The notes under the pieces are model-generated. The model was not told the DNA's origin. It saw only the letters and a program-made list of their open reading frames with translations, and ran no database searches. DNA of 64,000 nucleotides, taken from NCBI RefSeq assembly GCF_001625305.1, contig NW_017804109.1, positions 253,786 to 317,785 of the forward strand, read 5' to 3'. The stretch is from Branchiostoma belcheri. Its lineage: Eukaryota > Chordata > Leptocardii > Amphioxiformes > Branchiostomatidae. Positions 44,508 to 56,289 of the stretch are shown piece after piece (within the stretch, counting starts at the first letter, position 1; each line of letters opens with the position of its first letter). Made by a program: the position numbers and the translations under genes.

Positions 44508-46860
44508 ATGAGGATCTACCTTGTGCTGGTGCTGTGCCTGGCCGGTGCCGCCTGCGGCAGGTCCGTACAGGAGGTGGAGAATCTGCTGGAGACCCTCCGA
44601 GAGGCGCTGGAGACCGTCGAGGACCGGGAGTATGAAGAAACGCAGAACAAGGCGCCGATAACGATTTGGGATAGGAGGGCTGAGGTGAGCCACACAATCA
44701 TCTTCTTGTCATATTTCCACCAGGTGTTGTAAACTCTATAGTATAAAATCCGTTTGTCCTGATGGGTTAGGAGTAAATCTGCTCGCGTCGTTATTCCGTA
44801 TTACATGTCCTGTAGATGTTCAGAAAACGACGAAAGTGAGACGACGAGATTTAGTATCTATTAACAAGTTACAAGGAGAGATTATCTTATAGCTTGTAAT
44901 ATGATTGTTTATCCAGGTTTTGCAAAGGGACCTCACAAACATGGAAATTGAACATTGAAAGAATCTCGAATATAGAGTCGTTCCCTTCTATACCGGTGCA
45001 ATAGCTCAATTGGTAGAGTGCTCGCTTTGTAACCGGGAGGTCGTGAGTTCAAACCCCGGCCGGGTCATACCAAAGACTTTAAAAATGGTACACATTTCTT
45101 TCTCTGCTTAGCACTCAGCATCTATGAGAAAGGGTGTGGGAAGGTCAAACACACAGCACTACCAGCAGACCAGCCCCCCTGCTGTAGTGCATTGCACAAC
45201 TGTGTGTCGCCCAAGGGCTACAGAAATGGATATGGGCACCACCCTACGCTCGGCATAAGAGCATGGGAGACCTTTCCTTTCCTTTTCCCTTCTATAGTTC
45301 TCAAAGATTGAAGTACTCTATGTGAAAAGGGGTTTCTTTTCTTTCAGGGGGAGACGGAGACCGTCAAAGTCAGCGAGAACGGCGTGGTCTTCGCCGAAAC
45401 GATCAGCTTTGATGACGAGCACCAATGTGAGACCCTCCACGTGCCTGCGCACAACGGGCGGGCAGAGGTGGACATCCGCCACTGCTTCAAAGAAAAAGAG
45501 GTGAAATTAGTTCTTTTTGTCATTAGACTAGAAGTGATGACCTGAAATACTGCCCATGTTCCTTATTCCTTGTGATAGTTACTGTAGTAAAACTTATTGT
45601 AATAATTAACTGTCACAGCAAAACATACCTCCGTCATTTGCTGTCTACAGGTAGTGTCTAATAAGCACATCTTGTGAACTCACTTAGATATGTTGTAACC
45701 AAAGACGGTGATCCTGTTGATTTGGGAATTTGAGTAGCTAAGGTATCCAAATACACACTGTAGTAAGTAATGTGACATTAAAACCACAAACACTAGAAAA
45801 CTAAAAGTTCAGTTCCATGCAGCTTGATTTACCTTTGCAATAAGCAGTTGTATTTTATAAGTCGTGCGGGGAAGTTGCGGGGAAACAACTTGGGCTCATC
45901 ATCAGTGTACCCAAGACAGAGTACATGACGTATAACTGCAGCCCACAACTGCCGCTAGAGGTATATGGACAGCCAATAAGACATGTTGCCAACTTCAAAT
46001 ATCTGGGGTCCATGATGGCCTCTAGCAGTCATGACATGGCTAAGAGGAAATCTCTTGCATGGACTGCTTTTTGGAAGCTGGAGAAGATCTGGAGAAGTCC
46101 ATCAATCTCCACATCCACTAAACTCAAGCTTTTCAACACCACCTGCGTGACAATACTGCTATATGGCTGTGAATCCTGGGTCATAACGGGGGCAATGGAG
46201 AATAAGCTAAACGCGTTCGCCACAGCATGCTATAGAGTCATGCTTAACATCAAGCGCCTAGACCATGTGAGCAACGCCTGGATCTACAAGTTGACAAACA
46301 CTCGACCCCTTATCACCATGGTAAGGCAGCGTCAACTTCGTTTCCTGGGACATGCACTTAGAATGCCTGTGGGGGAACCATGCCGAACATATGCCCTGTA
46401 TGTACCGACGCACGGCAAAAGGCGCCCAGGGCGCCAGCGACTCGACTACCTGGGCTACGTCCGGAACCTGTTGGGGGACACAGAGGGTGACCTGCGGCCA
46501 GAGGACATTGCCAACCTGGCGGCGGATCGACGGTCGTGGGGAAGACTTGTGGTCGACTGCTCCGCAGCCGGACGATGATGATGATTTTATAAGTATCTTT
46601 ATAAGTAAATTATAACTGATCCCTGACAGCCATTGTTATATTATGTAATATTGCTTTGTATAGCACCTGTGAGGGTAATTGTCCTTTTTTAATGATTGAA
46701 TACGTCAATTTTAACATTGTATCATATTGTAACGATCTTAACTGTGAATGTGTAACTACTTTAGTTAGACTGGCACATCTGTAAACCCTCACAATTCATC
46801 CGTTACGGCTGCCAGGAGGCTTTTATGTCACATCTAAAGGCCTAATATTAATAAACCAGT

Positions 46861-46914
<54 letters not shown>

Positions 46915-47028
46915 GTACTACTACTACTACTACTACTACTACTAGTAGTAGTAGCAGTACTACTACTACTACTACTACTACTACTAGTGCTACTACTACT
47001 ACTACTAGTAGTTTTACCACTACTAGTA

Positions 47029-47073
<45 letters not shown>

Positions 47074-47446
47074 GACTAAACAGGACTTCTTCTTTAGCCC
47101 TCCCAGGATACGACCGGTATGTCCATGTACTGCCTGACCAAGAACTCCAGGTGTTACCTGCTCCGCTTGGCAGAGGAAGGAGAGCCCGGTCTGAAGGAGC
47201 AGGAGAAAGGCGTTGATCAATTTGAGGTACATCTTTGCTTCCGCTACTATCCTTAAGTCCAGTGGTGTATGTGGAGGAGGGTGCTTGATCAGAAATACTC
47301 AGACTTTGCGTGGCCATGGTTTGTATGTAGCAGGTTTTGTAGCGTCTTTACAATGGTGTGTTATCTTGGTGACAAGATTAACCTTCTCTGCGCTACAGTT
47401 AAACTCAAGATTGTGCGTGTACTCTGTGTGTGTACATGTGTGTGTT

Positions 47447-47481
<35 letters not shown>

Positions 47482-47500
47482 ATGTGTATGTGTGTGTTAC

Positions 47501-47574
<74 letters not shown>

Positions 47575-49474
47575 GTGTGTGTGCATACCCTTCTGTGTGT
47601 GTGTGTATCTGTGCATGTGCCCATGTGTGTGGTGTCAGCGTTGGCTCATGTTGAACATAAATGGATCCCTTATACACTTGATATATACAGAGCAAAGACA
47701 ACCCCGTCCTGGACGCGACGGGCATCGAAGTCCACGCGAACCGCTGGGTCGTCACCGGCGTAGCAGACCGCTCCAAACTGCCCGAAGTTCTCGCCAGCTT
47801 CAAGCCCGACTTCAAGGTCTTCTTCGCAGACCACCTGGGTGACGACGCGGTCATTCTGACAGACGATGGCGGTGACGAGACTGGTAAGTGATAATCTTTA
47901 GATAAACCATTTATTGAAAAATGCAACTCAGATAAACCATTGTTGTGAAAGAGCCCGCAAATTCCTAAGGATACCCAGTCTGATATTGAATAAGAGGCAC
48001 AAGTTTTACTTTCATTTCAGGTGGATGTTTGTATACAGATGCAGGTTGCTCTAAACCACACAGTCACAAACGGTTTTGGGTGCTTTCTTATGACTAGAAA
48101 ATAACTGTTCTTGTAAAACAACAGTTATCAAAAGACTATGGTAGGTCTTCGAGGGAGGTGGCATGGATTGACAATTAATCATTTGGCGATAGTAATATGT
48201 GCACTCCATCACTTTTGTTATTTGTTATTTTCAGACGACAAGCGAAATCTGATCCAAGGATGTCCTAACGGAGGCATCCCGCGGCCTATGTACGCTGTGA
48301 GCAGCCCCGCTGGGTGTGAGTACCTGGTCTTCTGTCCGAGAGATTCGAGCGGGAACGCCCAGTGTCCCCGTCGCCACGTCACCGACACCTTCTTCATGGT
48401 AAGTTAGACACAAATACCTCTTCCAGAAGGACAGGATTAGAGTTAGCTATGAGCCATTGGTTTTGACAGGGAGATGTGATGATGGAATAGACTAATAGCT
48501 CTCATATATCGTCTAGTCTAAGATCTTGACATGTTGTAGCTTATGACTGTTGTTTTAATCTGAATCACACAGTAGTAAAGCGCTTCCCTAGCCTCCTACT
48601 GGGCACAGCCCACTAATTCCAGCCCCTATTGGAATATATGGAAAACATCTAAGAACTGAGCTGTCAACAATCACCTACTTGAGTGTTCAACTATTGCAAA
48701 CACATATTGACAGGGTAGTCCAACTTCCAAATTGTCCATTTAGTCCAAAAATTTCACTTTTTGACCAGCGATACCTGGCACGGCAAATGCAAACACTGGC
48801 AGCATGACCTCTGACCCCCTTGAAGACCACCAAAAGACAAGAAGATGGGATTAGTTTTAGAACCTACCAAGCAGCCAAAACAACCCTAACAGCCAGTTTT
48901 TTCAAGTTGATAGAAATAGAAATAACTCTCCAGCTGAAAAATGCCAGCATTTATCCACACATACCAAGAAAAAGGCTTTTTCAGTTGGTTTGGCTGCACT
49001 CACTCAAACTGGGCCCTCTGGGCATGCGCCATTTGGTGGCCTTTGCCCTACTATATAGTCTTACAGTGTGGGCTGACACAGCACAGCATGTATTACATAG
49101 ATATGACTATTTCAGAATATGCGTGCTGCAACATTCTAACCTTGTATGCTAGCCGCTAGTAGCCTGAGTGTCAACCTTGTTAGCTTTCGTTCGCTCCCCA
49201 AGATCTGCTCCCCGCCAAGGATCGTTACGAATGCGTGCGGGTTCAGTCTTGTTGGCGGGGAGCGGATCTTGGGGAGCGGACGAAAGCTAACAAGGCTGAC
49301 ACCCAGGCTGAGAAGCTAGGGTAGGGTTCCACCTCCAGATGTTGTGATGTCTTACTGTAACACGTTTTCTCGTTGCAGTCTTGCCTGTGCTGCCCCGGTG
49401 TCACCGACAGGCATAAGTGCCTGTACTGCAACAATCTGAACTGCAACTTCGACCAAGGCACCGGCGTTTGCTAG
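44508..49474 (+). CDS. Secreted BRICHOS-like protein with Cys-rich tail
   Basis: Six exons (44508-44684, 45348-45500, 47107-47226, 47691-47883, 48235-48398, 49379-49474) join in phase to 300 aa. Residues 1-17 form a signal peptide (MRIYLVLVLCLAGAACG). A Glu-rich helical linker follows, then CETLHVP, AEVDIRHCF, TGMSMYC and SRCYLLRL. These match the BRICHOS layout of chondromodulin/tenomodulin (ETFHIP, V.DF, TG, CY). The second BRICHOS cysteine is probably in QGCPNGGIPRPMYAV. The C-terminus has 12 further cysteines (FCPRD...CP, CLCCPGV, CLYCNNLNC), recalling the Cys-rich tail of tenomodulin, but here with no transmembrane helix. BRICHOS domains act as intramolecular chaperones for secreted proteins. 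Intron 2 holds a SINE and a LINE fragment. The BRICHOS call is by motif order, not alignment. Confidence 0.7.
44993..45284 (+). mobile_element. tRNA-derived SINE
   Basis: The head resembles tRNA-Thr(UGU), with an A box TAGCTCAATTGG and a B-box-like GAGTTCAAACCCC, but the anticodon and T stems are mispaired, so it is not a tRNA gene. A body of about 200 bp ends in a CCTTTCC-rich tail. A 12-bp target duplication, TTCCCTTCTATA, flanks it (44981-44992 and 45285-45296). Confidence 0.88.
45863..46583 (+). mobile_element. 5'-truncated non-LTR retrotransposon (RTE-like), inserted in BRICHOS-like intron 2
   Basis: The open frame from about 45871 to the stop at 46576 encodes the C-terminal third of a reverse transcriptase: GLIISVPKTEYM, FKYLGSMM, LYGCESW, RQRQLRFLGHALRMP, GRQRLDYLG. 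The 3' end is a GATGATGAT tail. It is flanked by an 11-bp duplication, ATTTTATAAGT (45852-45862 and 46584-46594), proving target-primed insertion. The uninterrupted frame over about 230 codons indicates a recent event. Confidence 0.9.
46861..47069. repeat. (TAC/TAG)n trinucleotide array
   Basis: ACT/TAC repeats with inverted AGT stretches, which can fold back, in intron 2 just before exon 3. ORFs of poly-Val type here are artefacts. Confidence 0.95.
47405..47640. repeat. (GT)n microsatellite
   Basis: Long imperfect GT tract in intron 3 of the BRICHOS-like gene; the overlapping Cys/Val and His/Thr ORFs are artefacts. Confidence 0.95.
49161..49309. mobile_element. hAT-like MITE in last BRICHOS-like intron
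   Basis: Ends TAGCCTGAGTGTCA and the inverse TGACACCCAGGCTGA, with a strong inner stem TTGTTAGCTTTCG...CGAAAGCTAACAA and GGGGAGCGGA arms. Flanks GCCGCTAG and GAAGCTAG look like a degraded 8-bp duplication. Related to 36435-36546. Confidence 0.8.
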
Positions 49475-50021
49475 GCCGGAAAAGACAACTGACAGGCGTA
49501 CCTGTTATTGAGCAAAATGCAGCAGCCAGAGACACAAAACGTGTCCAGGTGTAGCTTATAGCGGGAATCAGGCTTTGAAAGCGCAACTTCTTGGAAAACA
49601 ATTTCCATGCTATGACCTTTGAAAATTACTTATACATTGTACCAGTAAAAAACTATTTCAAGCTAATGTTAGAATTCATTTCATTTATTAGAATTAACTT
49701 AAAATCACCTGGATATGTGATCTACCACATCTTATCATTATAATAATTTGTTGTATTCATCAGTCCATTCTGAATGGCATTAGGATCTTATCACTGAATA
49801 GTTATAAATCCAACAAGGTGTTTTATTTCCAAGGCTAAGACAGGGACAACTAATGTCAGTATGTGTACTTACTTAATCACCGTTTAGGATCTGTGTTTAT
49901 TGTTACATTTCTCTGAAAGAACTTGGTGACAAGTTATCCTGTCCTACATGCTACTCACCTTCCTTAACATTTCTGTATGAGCCGGCTTCTTGCTGTTTGT
50001 ATACCCAAGACTTGTAGCAGC

Positions 50022-50027
50022 AATAAA
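50022..50027 (+). promoter_or_regulatory. Poly(A) signal of BRICHOS-like gene
   Basis: AATAAA about 550 bp after the stop codon, followed within 25 nt by a GCATTG..CAATTTGGTGGT (GT-rich) stretch. The signal is conserved in the inverted relic at 38820, which supports it as the real 3' end. Confidence 0.6.
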
Positions 50028-50307
50028 AGTGCATTGCACAATTTGGTGGTCATCTCCTATTGTCAATATTTGCTAAAGATGGCAGCGCGGATCTCATATA
50101 CTCACTATAAAGTACTTTAAATTTTGAGCTGTGGCACCTTGGTAGCTATAGGCTCGGGAGGAACGTGACGTAACGTTACTATAGCAACCCGAAAATAAGC
50201 TATGTATGTACATCTCAGTTCAGGCAGTTGCACATCTCGAAATATTTGTTACGATTAATTCAAAATTCAGCAGTAGTTCACCAAGTCGTTACAAGCAAGA
50301 ATGACCA

Positions 50308-50329
50308 CACACACACACACTCATGATCA

Positions 50330-50380
<51 letters not shown>

Positions 50381-50441
50381 ACACAGACGCACACACACAC
50401 ACACACATGCATACACAAGGGCACGCGCACGCACACACCCA

Positions 50442-50483
<42 letters not shown>

Positions 50484-50562
50484 CATACACAAGGGCACGC
50501 ACACACACACACACATACACACACACACACATGCAAGCACACACAGGCACACACACACACAT
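50308..50562. repeat. (CA)n microsatellite
   Basis: CA tract with GCACGC and ATGCATACA interruptions; overlapping His/Thr and Cys/Val ORFs are artefacts. Confidence 0.95.
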
Positions 50563-50569
50563 ATTTATA

Positions 50570-50840
50570 TTTTGAGACTCGAGGACACTTCTTAACACAT
50601 CCTCTTGTGTTTCCATTCCATTGAGTATTTACCATCGAAGGTCGTTAGAACCGGTCGGACAAGTACGGCGTCACCCGAACAGTGTTCGGGATTCGTCGTG
50701 AGAACTCGGCTGTCCCCGTAAGTCAACTTTGGGTGATTAATCACGGAGTTCACACACTGACGTTACCAAGAAATTCTAACCTAAAGCTCTGTCAAATTTA
50801 GTTTTTTTGCATTCAAATTCTATTTGGTCAACCATGTCAT
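50570..50840 (+). repeat. Repeat R1, copy 3
   Basis: Third direct copy of R1 (GAGACTCGAGGACA, CGGACAAGTACGGCGTCACC, GTGAGAACTCGGCTGTC). 50840-51230 is intergenic flank of gene B, with AATTCTTAGATTGCTTT shared with 63760. Confidence 0.7.
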
Positions 50841-51239
50841 TGTGAGCACCAAGTTTTTTTGGGGGGAGGGGGGCACTTTATGGCCAGGGTTGGATTCTAT
50901 TACCTTTTCTTTCTCAATTCTTAGATTGCTTTGCCCATAGTTCAATTCAGTGACATGACCCACACGCAACAATGACTGACAAGGTCTCTCATATTGTGTA
51001 TTTTCTTTTAATGCCAAAAATCGTGTTACATAGAGCCGCAAAGCTGATCTATAGATTCCTCGGGTTATTATAAGACGACAAGTTACTAAGACCGTTTGGG
51101 TAGGCAGGATGTGAAGTTGTGAAAACTAAATGAAAAGAACAATGACCAGGTCAAACTCTAACCAAATAAAGACATTAAAGTTTAGGGATGGTTGAAGGAG
51201 GATCAATTATTGGAAAAGCCTTATAATAATTAAATGAGG

Positions 51240-51385
51240 CAAAAGCAACTAAAATCTATGCGGCTGATCTGCAGTCACGACTGGAAGGCCAGGATGGTGC
51301 TCGGCACACGCAGGATGCGGTGGGACCATCGTCATTCCGGGGTCCTGTTGGGAAACGAAAGAAATATGGTAAAATGTGAAACGGA
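51240..51385. repeat. Conserved ~140-bp block, copy 2 (beyond gene B 3' end)
   Basis: Same block as 32480-32620 and 59705-59855, ending about 70 bp from the gene B stop. Identity between copies is clearly higher than in the surrounding sequence. Confidence 0.7.
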
Positions 51386-51450
51386 TCTTACCAAACGTTT
51401 CTACCTTCCGAGGAAGTCTACTGTAGACGTTTTTTTTTTACCTCCGGGAA

Positions 51451-53264
51451 CTACTCCGCCGGGGGCGAGTCCTTGGCTATGGCCAACTCCTCGGAATCGA
51501 TGTACCCGTCGTTGTTCTTGTCCATGTTCTTGAACCAATCTTCGGGCAGGTCGCTGATGTCCCCGTTCCTCAAATCCTTTAGCACCTCCAGAGCCTCCTG
51601 CTCGGACAGCTTCATGTCCTGGTCCGCGTTGTTCACGGTGTCCAACTCGCCGTCGTCGGCCTTGGCGTTCTCCTCCCGGTAGATGTTCTTTCGTTCCCCA
51701 CGCAGCAGGCCGAGGAGATCGCGGGCTTCCTCAGCCACCCTGATGAAGAATAAAGGTCTGTGATGAATCAGGTAAGTAAATATTGTCTGGGTTCAAGTTT
51801 TCCGCGGAAATACCCCTATCACCTAGAAGTAGGATGTACAGCTACGTGAGTATTGAGTACTGCGAACTAGCAGACTTGATGTTTGCTTGTTTGGTTTGGG
51901 AAAAATATTGCAAGATCCATTTCTGTATACATTGTTATACAATGTTAGATTACCGCTCAGATCTGTCGGCGTTGTTTCCTTCAAACCCGCGGCCGGACAT
52001 GGCGCTCTCTCCTCCCAGCAACTCCAGAAGGCTGCGGGCTTCCTCGGGATCTTCCACGGACCTTGAAAACATGGTATAAAGACATGTAAGAAAATTATTC
52101 GGATCAGAATTTACAGTCCAGCAAAGTCCAAGAAAGCAGCACAGATTGTAAGAGTGCCCGGGTCCTTGCTGTTGCAGCCCGAACCGGAATCACATTTTTT
52201 TTTTATTCAGAAGCTCAATGAGAATTACAAATGAAAATACATGGACTAAGTGACTGCGAACTCAAGTTAGGTACAACTTATATTCTCGCAGCCACTTTTA
52301 CAATGAAAGAAAAATATTTTACAAGACATTTGAAAATACATGAGACCTCGCGTGAGTAACAATCCTCCCATCCCAGAAAACACATACAGTTAGAATCTTT
52401 TTGTTTCTAATATATAATTTTGTACGGCTAACATTATTTTGCAGTTGGTGTCATACGAACAAAGGAAACTACCGCGAAGAACTAAATATTGTATGGAATT
52501 ATCAGAAAGAGTGTTTAAATCAACAATACTACCAAGTATGCTTGAAAGCTTGCGAAAAAGGACTAAACGCTGGTAGGTGTATATAGGGCAGTGCAATAAA
52601 TAATGAGCAATCGTTTCATATGGACACCCGCAGCTACAGGATGGGAATCACATTACAAGGCAGGTCACAGATTATCTACATAACGGTACTGCTCAGAGGA
52701 TGGTCTCCGGACTAATGTTAATTTCAACGTACCTTGTTTTGGTCCTGCAGCCTCCTTTGCAGTTACACCCCCACATGTTGCACGGCCCGTATCCGCAGTA
52801 GGGCGTTGGCTGAGTGTGGGGTTGAGATGTATTAGTTTTGACCTGATCTTGTGTATCACAAAAACATTTTCTACCCATCTGACCAATGAATAAAGACTGG
52901 TATGGACAATCGTCGCCATTTTGGTAATTACCAGCTAAAGTCAACAGCTAAACCAACGCAGCAACGAATTCCCTTCCAATGTTAACTTGTACATACTGCA
53001 ATCTTCATCAGGTTCACATGACTAATCACGGACACGTGACATTATGGGAGGTTTCTGGTTTTAAAACAAAGCCTTACAACAAAAGATAGTGATGCATACC
53101 TCAGTGCCGTCGCGACACTTCAGTTCGCACGTGTAAAAAACCGAAAATACATGTTTGCAATTACTATCCACAGCACGGCAACATTCCATTGAGTCTGCCT
53201 GGTCCACCATCAGCATCATCAGGAGGCCGGTCAGGCCCAGGAGCATCGCCAGCTTGCAGCCCAT
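51451..53264 (-). CDS. Secreted Cys-rich EF-hand protein, gene B
   Basis: Four coding exons (53264-53100, 52809-52733, 52061-51954, 51739-51451) join in phase to 212 aa. Residues 1-24 are a signal peptide (MGCKLAMLLGLTGLLMMLMV). The ten-cysteine domain reads ECC...C...C...C.DGT then CGYGPCNMWGCNCKGGCR. Exon 3 (SVEDPEEARSLLELLGG) is a helical linker. Exon 4 has two EF-hands: loop 1 NADQDMKLSEQE has Asn instead of Asp at position 1, while loop 2 DKNNDGYIDSEE is canonical. A conserved helix IYREENAKA lies between linker and EF-hands. The exon 3 acceptor is a weak TTCAAG. Likely an extracellular calcium-binding protein. Paralogues A and C share exon phases. Promoter module at 55145-55410. No named family recognised. 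Confidence 0.85.
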
Positions 53265-53640
53265 TGCTACGTATACCTGCCGAATGAAATATCTAACATT
53301 ACCTAAAGGAGTACTTAACTCCAGAAGGGAGTGCTATATTCCGACAGACTTTAATTTTAGGAAGTGAAAAATGTTTTTTTTACTTTACAGTATACAAGAA
53401 GATGTGACCATTATGCGCGCAAGTCTTAAAACGTACCGAATCCAGGAAAAACTCCCCAAATACCCTCTAAATACACCGTGCTACCCCATTGGTCTTGACC
53501 AAGAAAGTTACGTTACACACTTAATTTAAGAAAAATCGAACTGTTTTGTGGTCATATCTTGCCAACCATCGGCCTTTTTAGTGTTCTTATCGCCCCTCAT
53601 TTATGCCGAAAATATTGACGACAAAAGAAGGCGTAATTAT

Positions 53641-54331
53641 GGGTTCACCACACCACGAAGTGGTGTGGTGAAACCATATTGCTTTTTCTGATGTTTCTTC
53701 TCCTCCTCCTTCTCCTCCTTCTCCTCCTCCTCCTGCCATATCTTTAAATGGATTCAGCTTCTTCATTTTAGGGCCTAAGGTCCTGAAATTTGGTATGGAG
53801 GTACAGTGGGCAAATACCCCTAGGCGTTTTTTAAATTATTGTGATACAGGCTTTTAGAATGGTTTTATTTGAGTTTTTTGGCTGTGTTATAGCAAATGTA
53901 TTACTGTGTTAGTCTGCCTTGTTTACCACGTTTGGGCATGAGTCATCACAATGGAATGCAGGGCATCAACCAATAGGCATGCAGCTTTCCTCTATACTTC
54001 TTGCTGATTGGCTGTTGGGATTTAACTTGATTAACACCTGCACAGAAGCATTTCCATACTGACAGTATGTCTGTATTCAAGTGTTTTGGTAGGTATTTCA
54101 AGCTTTCCTGCTCCAGCATTGGAATGCCGGGCATGGACGTTTTTTATTTATTTTGAAAATCAACAGTTTGCATTATGCAATTAAAAATCCTAACCAATAA
54201 AGTAGGGAATAGCTATCCAACTGTTGTTTTAGTTGTATTTTACTTCATATTATAGTTATATCAATGTAAATCATTGTTTTCCCTTGTGTTTCCCATTCTT
54301 TCCCTGCCATGTCGTAAAATGTGGTGAACCC
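53641..54331. mobile_element. Possible DNA transposon remnant, GGGTTCACCAC ends
   Basis: GGGTTCACCACA at 53641 is inverted as TGTGGTGAACCC ending at 54331. The left end includes a small perfect hairpin CACCACACCACGAAGTGGTGTGGTG. A TCC-rich tract lies at 53697-53735. No transposase ORF and no clear target duplication. Confidence 0.5.
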
Positions 54332-55144
54332 ATCGCTGTATTTGCTCTAAAGCAAATATTGGCCTTTCTAGTCTAATTATCTTTTCCATAAGTGGCGTAA
54401 TATCTAATAATCGTCTTTCGGCCTGATAGCCCGGTATGGCAAAATCAGTTGAAAAGACGAAAAGTACTGCTGAAAGTGGGCCCGCATGGTGGAGTGCAAA
54501 TTTTGCCATGGATCAAGATTGTATAGCAAAGTATCCTTTTGCCATAAGTATCAAGCAAAACACCCGCCCTAGCCGATCAGCGCTCAGCCCCTTGGCCTCA
54601 TGCCAAGTGCATGTGTCTATACGGTGCAATTGGCTCCACGTTCAGTACAGTTGCGCAGTGTTGCACACCCGTCTAGGCGAATTAGCAACCACTGGCTTCC
54701 CAAGAGCACACGGTGCTAGTGTTACAGACACGCCATAGGGTCATTTCGGTGACTCAAACACAATATTAAGTATCAAGAGGAAAAAGACTGACAATGAAAA
54801 CATACATTGCCATGGCGACGGTGGTTGCTGTTAGGGTTATTTTTCATGATTTTGAGGAAGCCTTGGTACCCTCCCCTTCCCTGAGTGTATAGTGAACGAG
54901 CACCAGGGTCACAGAAAGTACATGTAGGGCATCCGGGGGCAGACAGGTTTCCCAAGGGTTTCCAGGAATGTGGGCATGTCAACAAACAGAGCTGGAAGAC
55001 ATTCCTGTGGACATTGCATACCTGTGGACAAAATGCCGGTACCATTCCAAGCATTCTTGCGTAAACTGCACACGATACTGTACCTCCCTGAAAATGTTCT
55101 GCTCATGGAAGTTACAAGTCAACAGGATCATATACGATCTTACC

Positions 55145-55410
55145 TGACTTAACTCTTGTCAGGGTGGATACCAAAATGTGGCAATGGGAAGAGGTGACGG
55201 GTTGAGAGTAGCCCTGAAAGAAAGTGTCTGTGGTTCTGGTGTGGACTCCTACTGCAGCTGTGCCGCTCGAAGAAGTGCGGGGGTCCGGTCAGAGCTAAAC
55301 CGTTCTACAACTTCTGGGAATGTCTTAATTATCTGGGTAAAACTGGAGCTGATTGGAGAATAAAAGACGCACCTACAACCGACGTCAATCGTTGCCTAGC
55401 AACATAGATA
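55145..55410 (-). promoter_or_regulatory. X-box/CRE-like/CCAAT module and probable first exon of gene B
   Basis: On the minus strand: X-box GTTGC-TAG-GCAAC (55391-55403), then TGACGTCG (CRE-like, 55380-55387), then CCAATCAG (55349-55356), 34 nt after the X-box. The exon that follows ends at 55144 with a GTAAGA donor, and the gene B coding exon begins with a CGGCAG acceptor 11 nt before its ATG. The block is homologous to 41575-41834. Confidence 0.6.
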
Positions 55411-55644
55411 AAAATAGGCGTTATGAATAATTAATTAGTTCCAAAGAAGAGACGAACCCACAAGGTGCGGTAAGAAACACCCAAATATTTCGAATGGTTC
55501 TGAAAAAAATTCTTTTCTTATGTAAATTGTTGATATACACGAGACAATCATTAAATGTGCGACATGGAACGCCCAAATATTTCAAATATTTCCGAGAAAG
55601 GTTTTTTTGGTAAATTGTACATGAATTTGGCAGTAATAAACGTT

Positions 55645-56165
55645 TACCTTTTTTTTCTCTATCAAAATCCGTCACATCGCCTTCTCGGCGTTTATTTCAA
55701 AACTGTAATGTTGCACCGTTGATTTTCCCTCTAGATGTCTGCTTTGGAAATTTTTGTTAGTAAATTGCAAACATTTATCTTGGCTCATTGGATCAAGATA
55801 AAGTATTCGGGATCTCCTAAGGAGGTACGTCCTTGAACTTCTAAAACGCCCCCCTCCCCATCTGACTAGGTCTGATTATGTGCACACAGGGACCTGTCAC
55901 GCCATGANNNNNNNNNNNNNNNNNNNNCACAGATTTACCCCTTCCATCACGGTAACATAAAACATATAATTTCCATGCCTTTATCCGTTTTTCTCTTTGG
56001 ATTTGATAGAGAAAAACGGACGAAAGTTTGCTCGTACTGCCCAATACCTGTATGTCAAAATTTACATAAGAAAGAAGCTTTCTTGAGAACCATTCGAAAT
56101 ATTTGGGTGTTTCACGCCGCGCCTGTTGGGATCGTCCCATTTCCAGGAATACTTATTCAAGATGT
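55645..56165 (+). repeat. Segmental duplication, copy 1 (pair with 57010-57520)
   Basis: About 520 bp match 57010-57520 at high identity in the same orientation (CGTCACATC.CCTTCTCGGCG through CGCCTGTTGGGATCGTCC). No gene in it. Confidence 0.85.
55908..55927. other. 20-N assembly gap
   Basis: The second copy of the duplication shows CATGCCCCCCCCCCTCCACAG at the matching place (about 57272), so the gap most likely hides a poly-C run, not missing unique sequence. Confidence 0.9.
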
Positions 56166-56289
56166 GATAGCCAAAATGTCAAGGACCACACAGATGTCAA
56201 GGACCATGCCTGCTCTTATATTAATGAGCGATAATTACTGGGGGGGGGGGGCTGCGTATGCGTATTCTATAGGAGCTTCTATAGGGAAA

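Noticed and set aside
44993..45070. A functional tRNA-Thr gene
   Set aside because: A and B boxes are present but the anticodon and T stems do not pair, and a 12-bp target duplication encloses a longer element: it is a SINE head.
46823..47926. ORFs of 164-209 aa with poly-Val or Cys/Val/His/Thr
   Set aside because: They are trinucleotide and GT-repeat readings that overlap the true exons 3 and 4 of the BRICHOS-like gene in other frames.
50278..50635. His/Thr and Cys/Val ORFs
   Set aside because: CA microsatellite translated in several frames.
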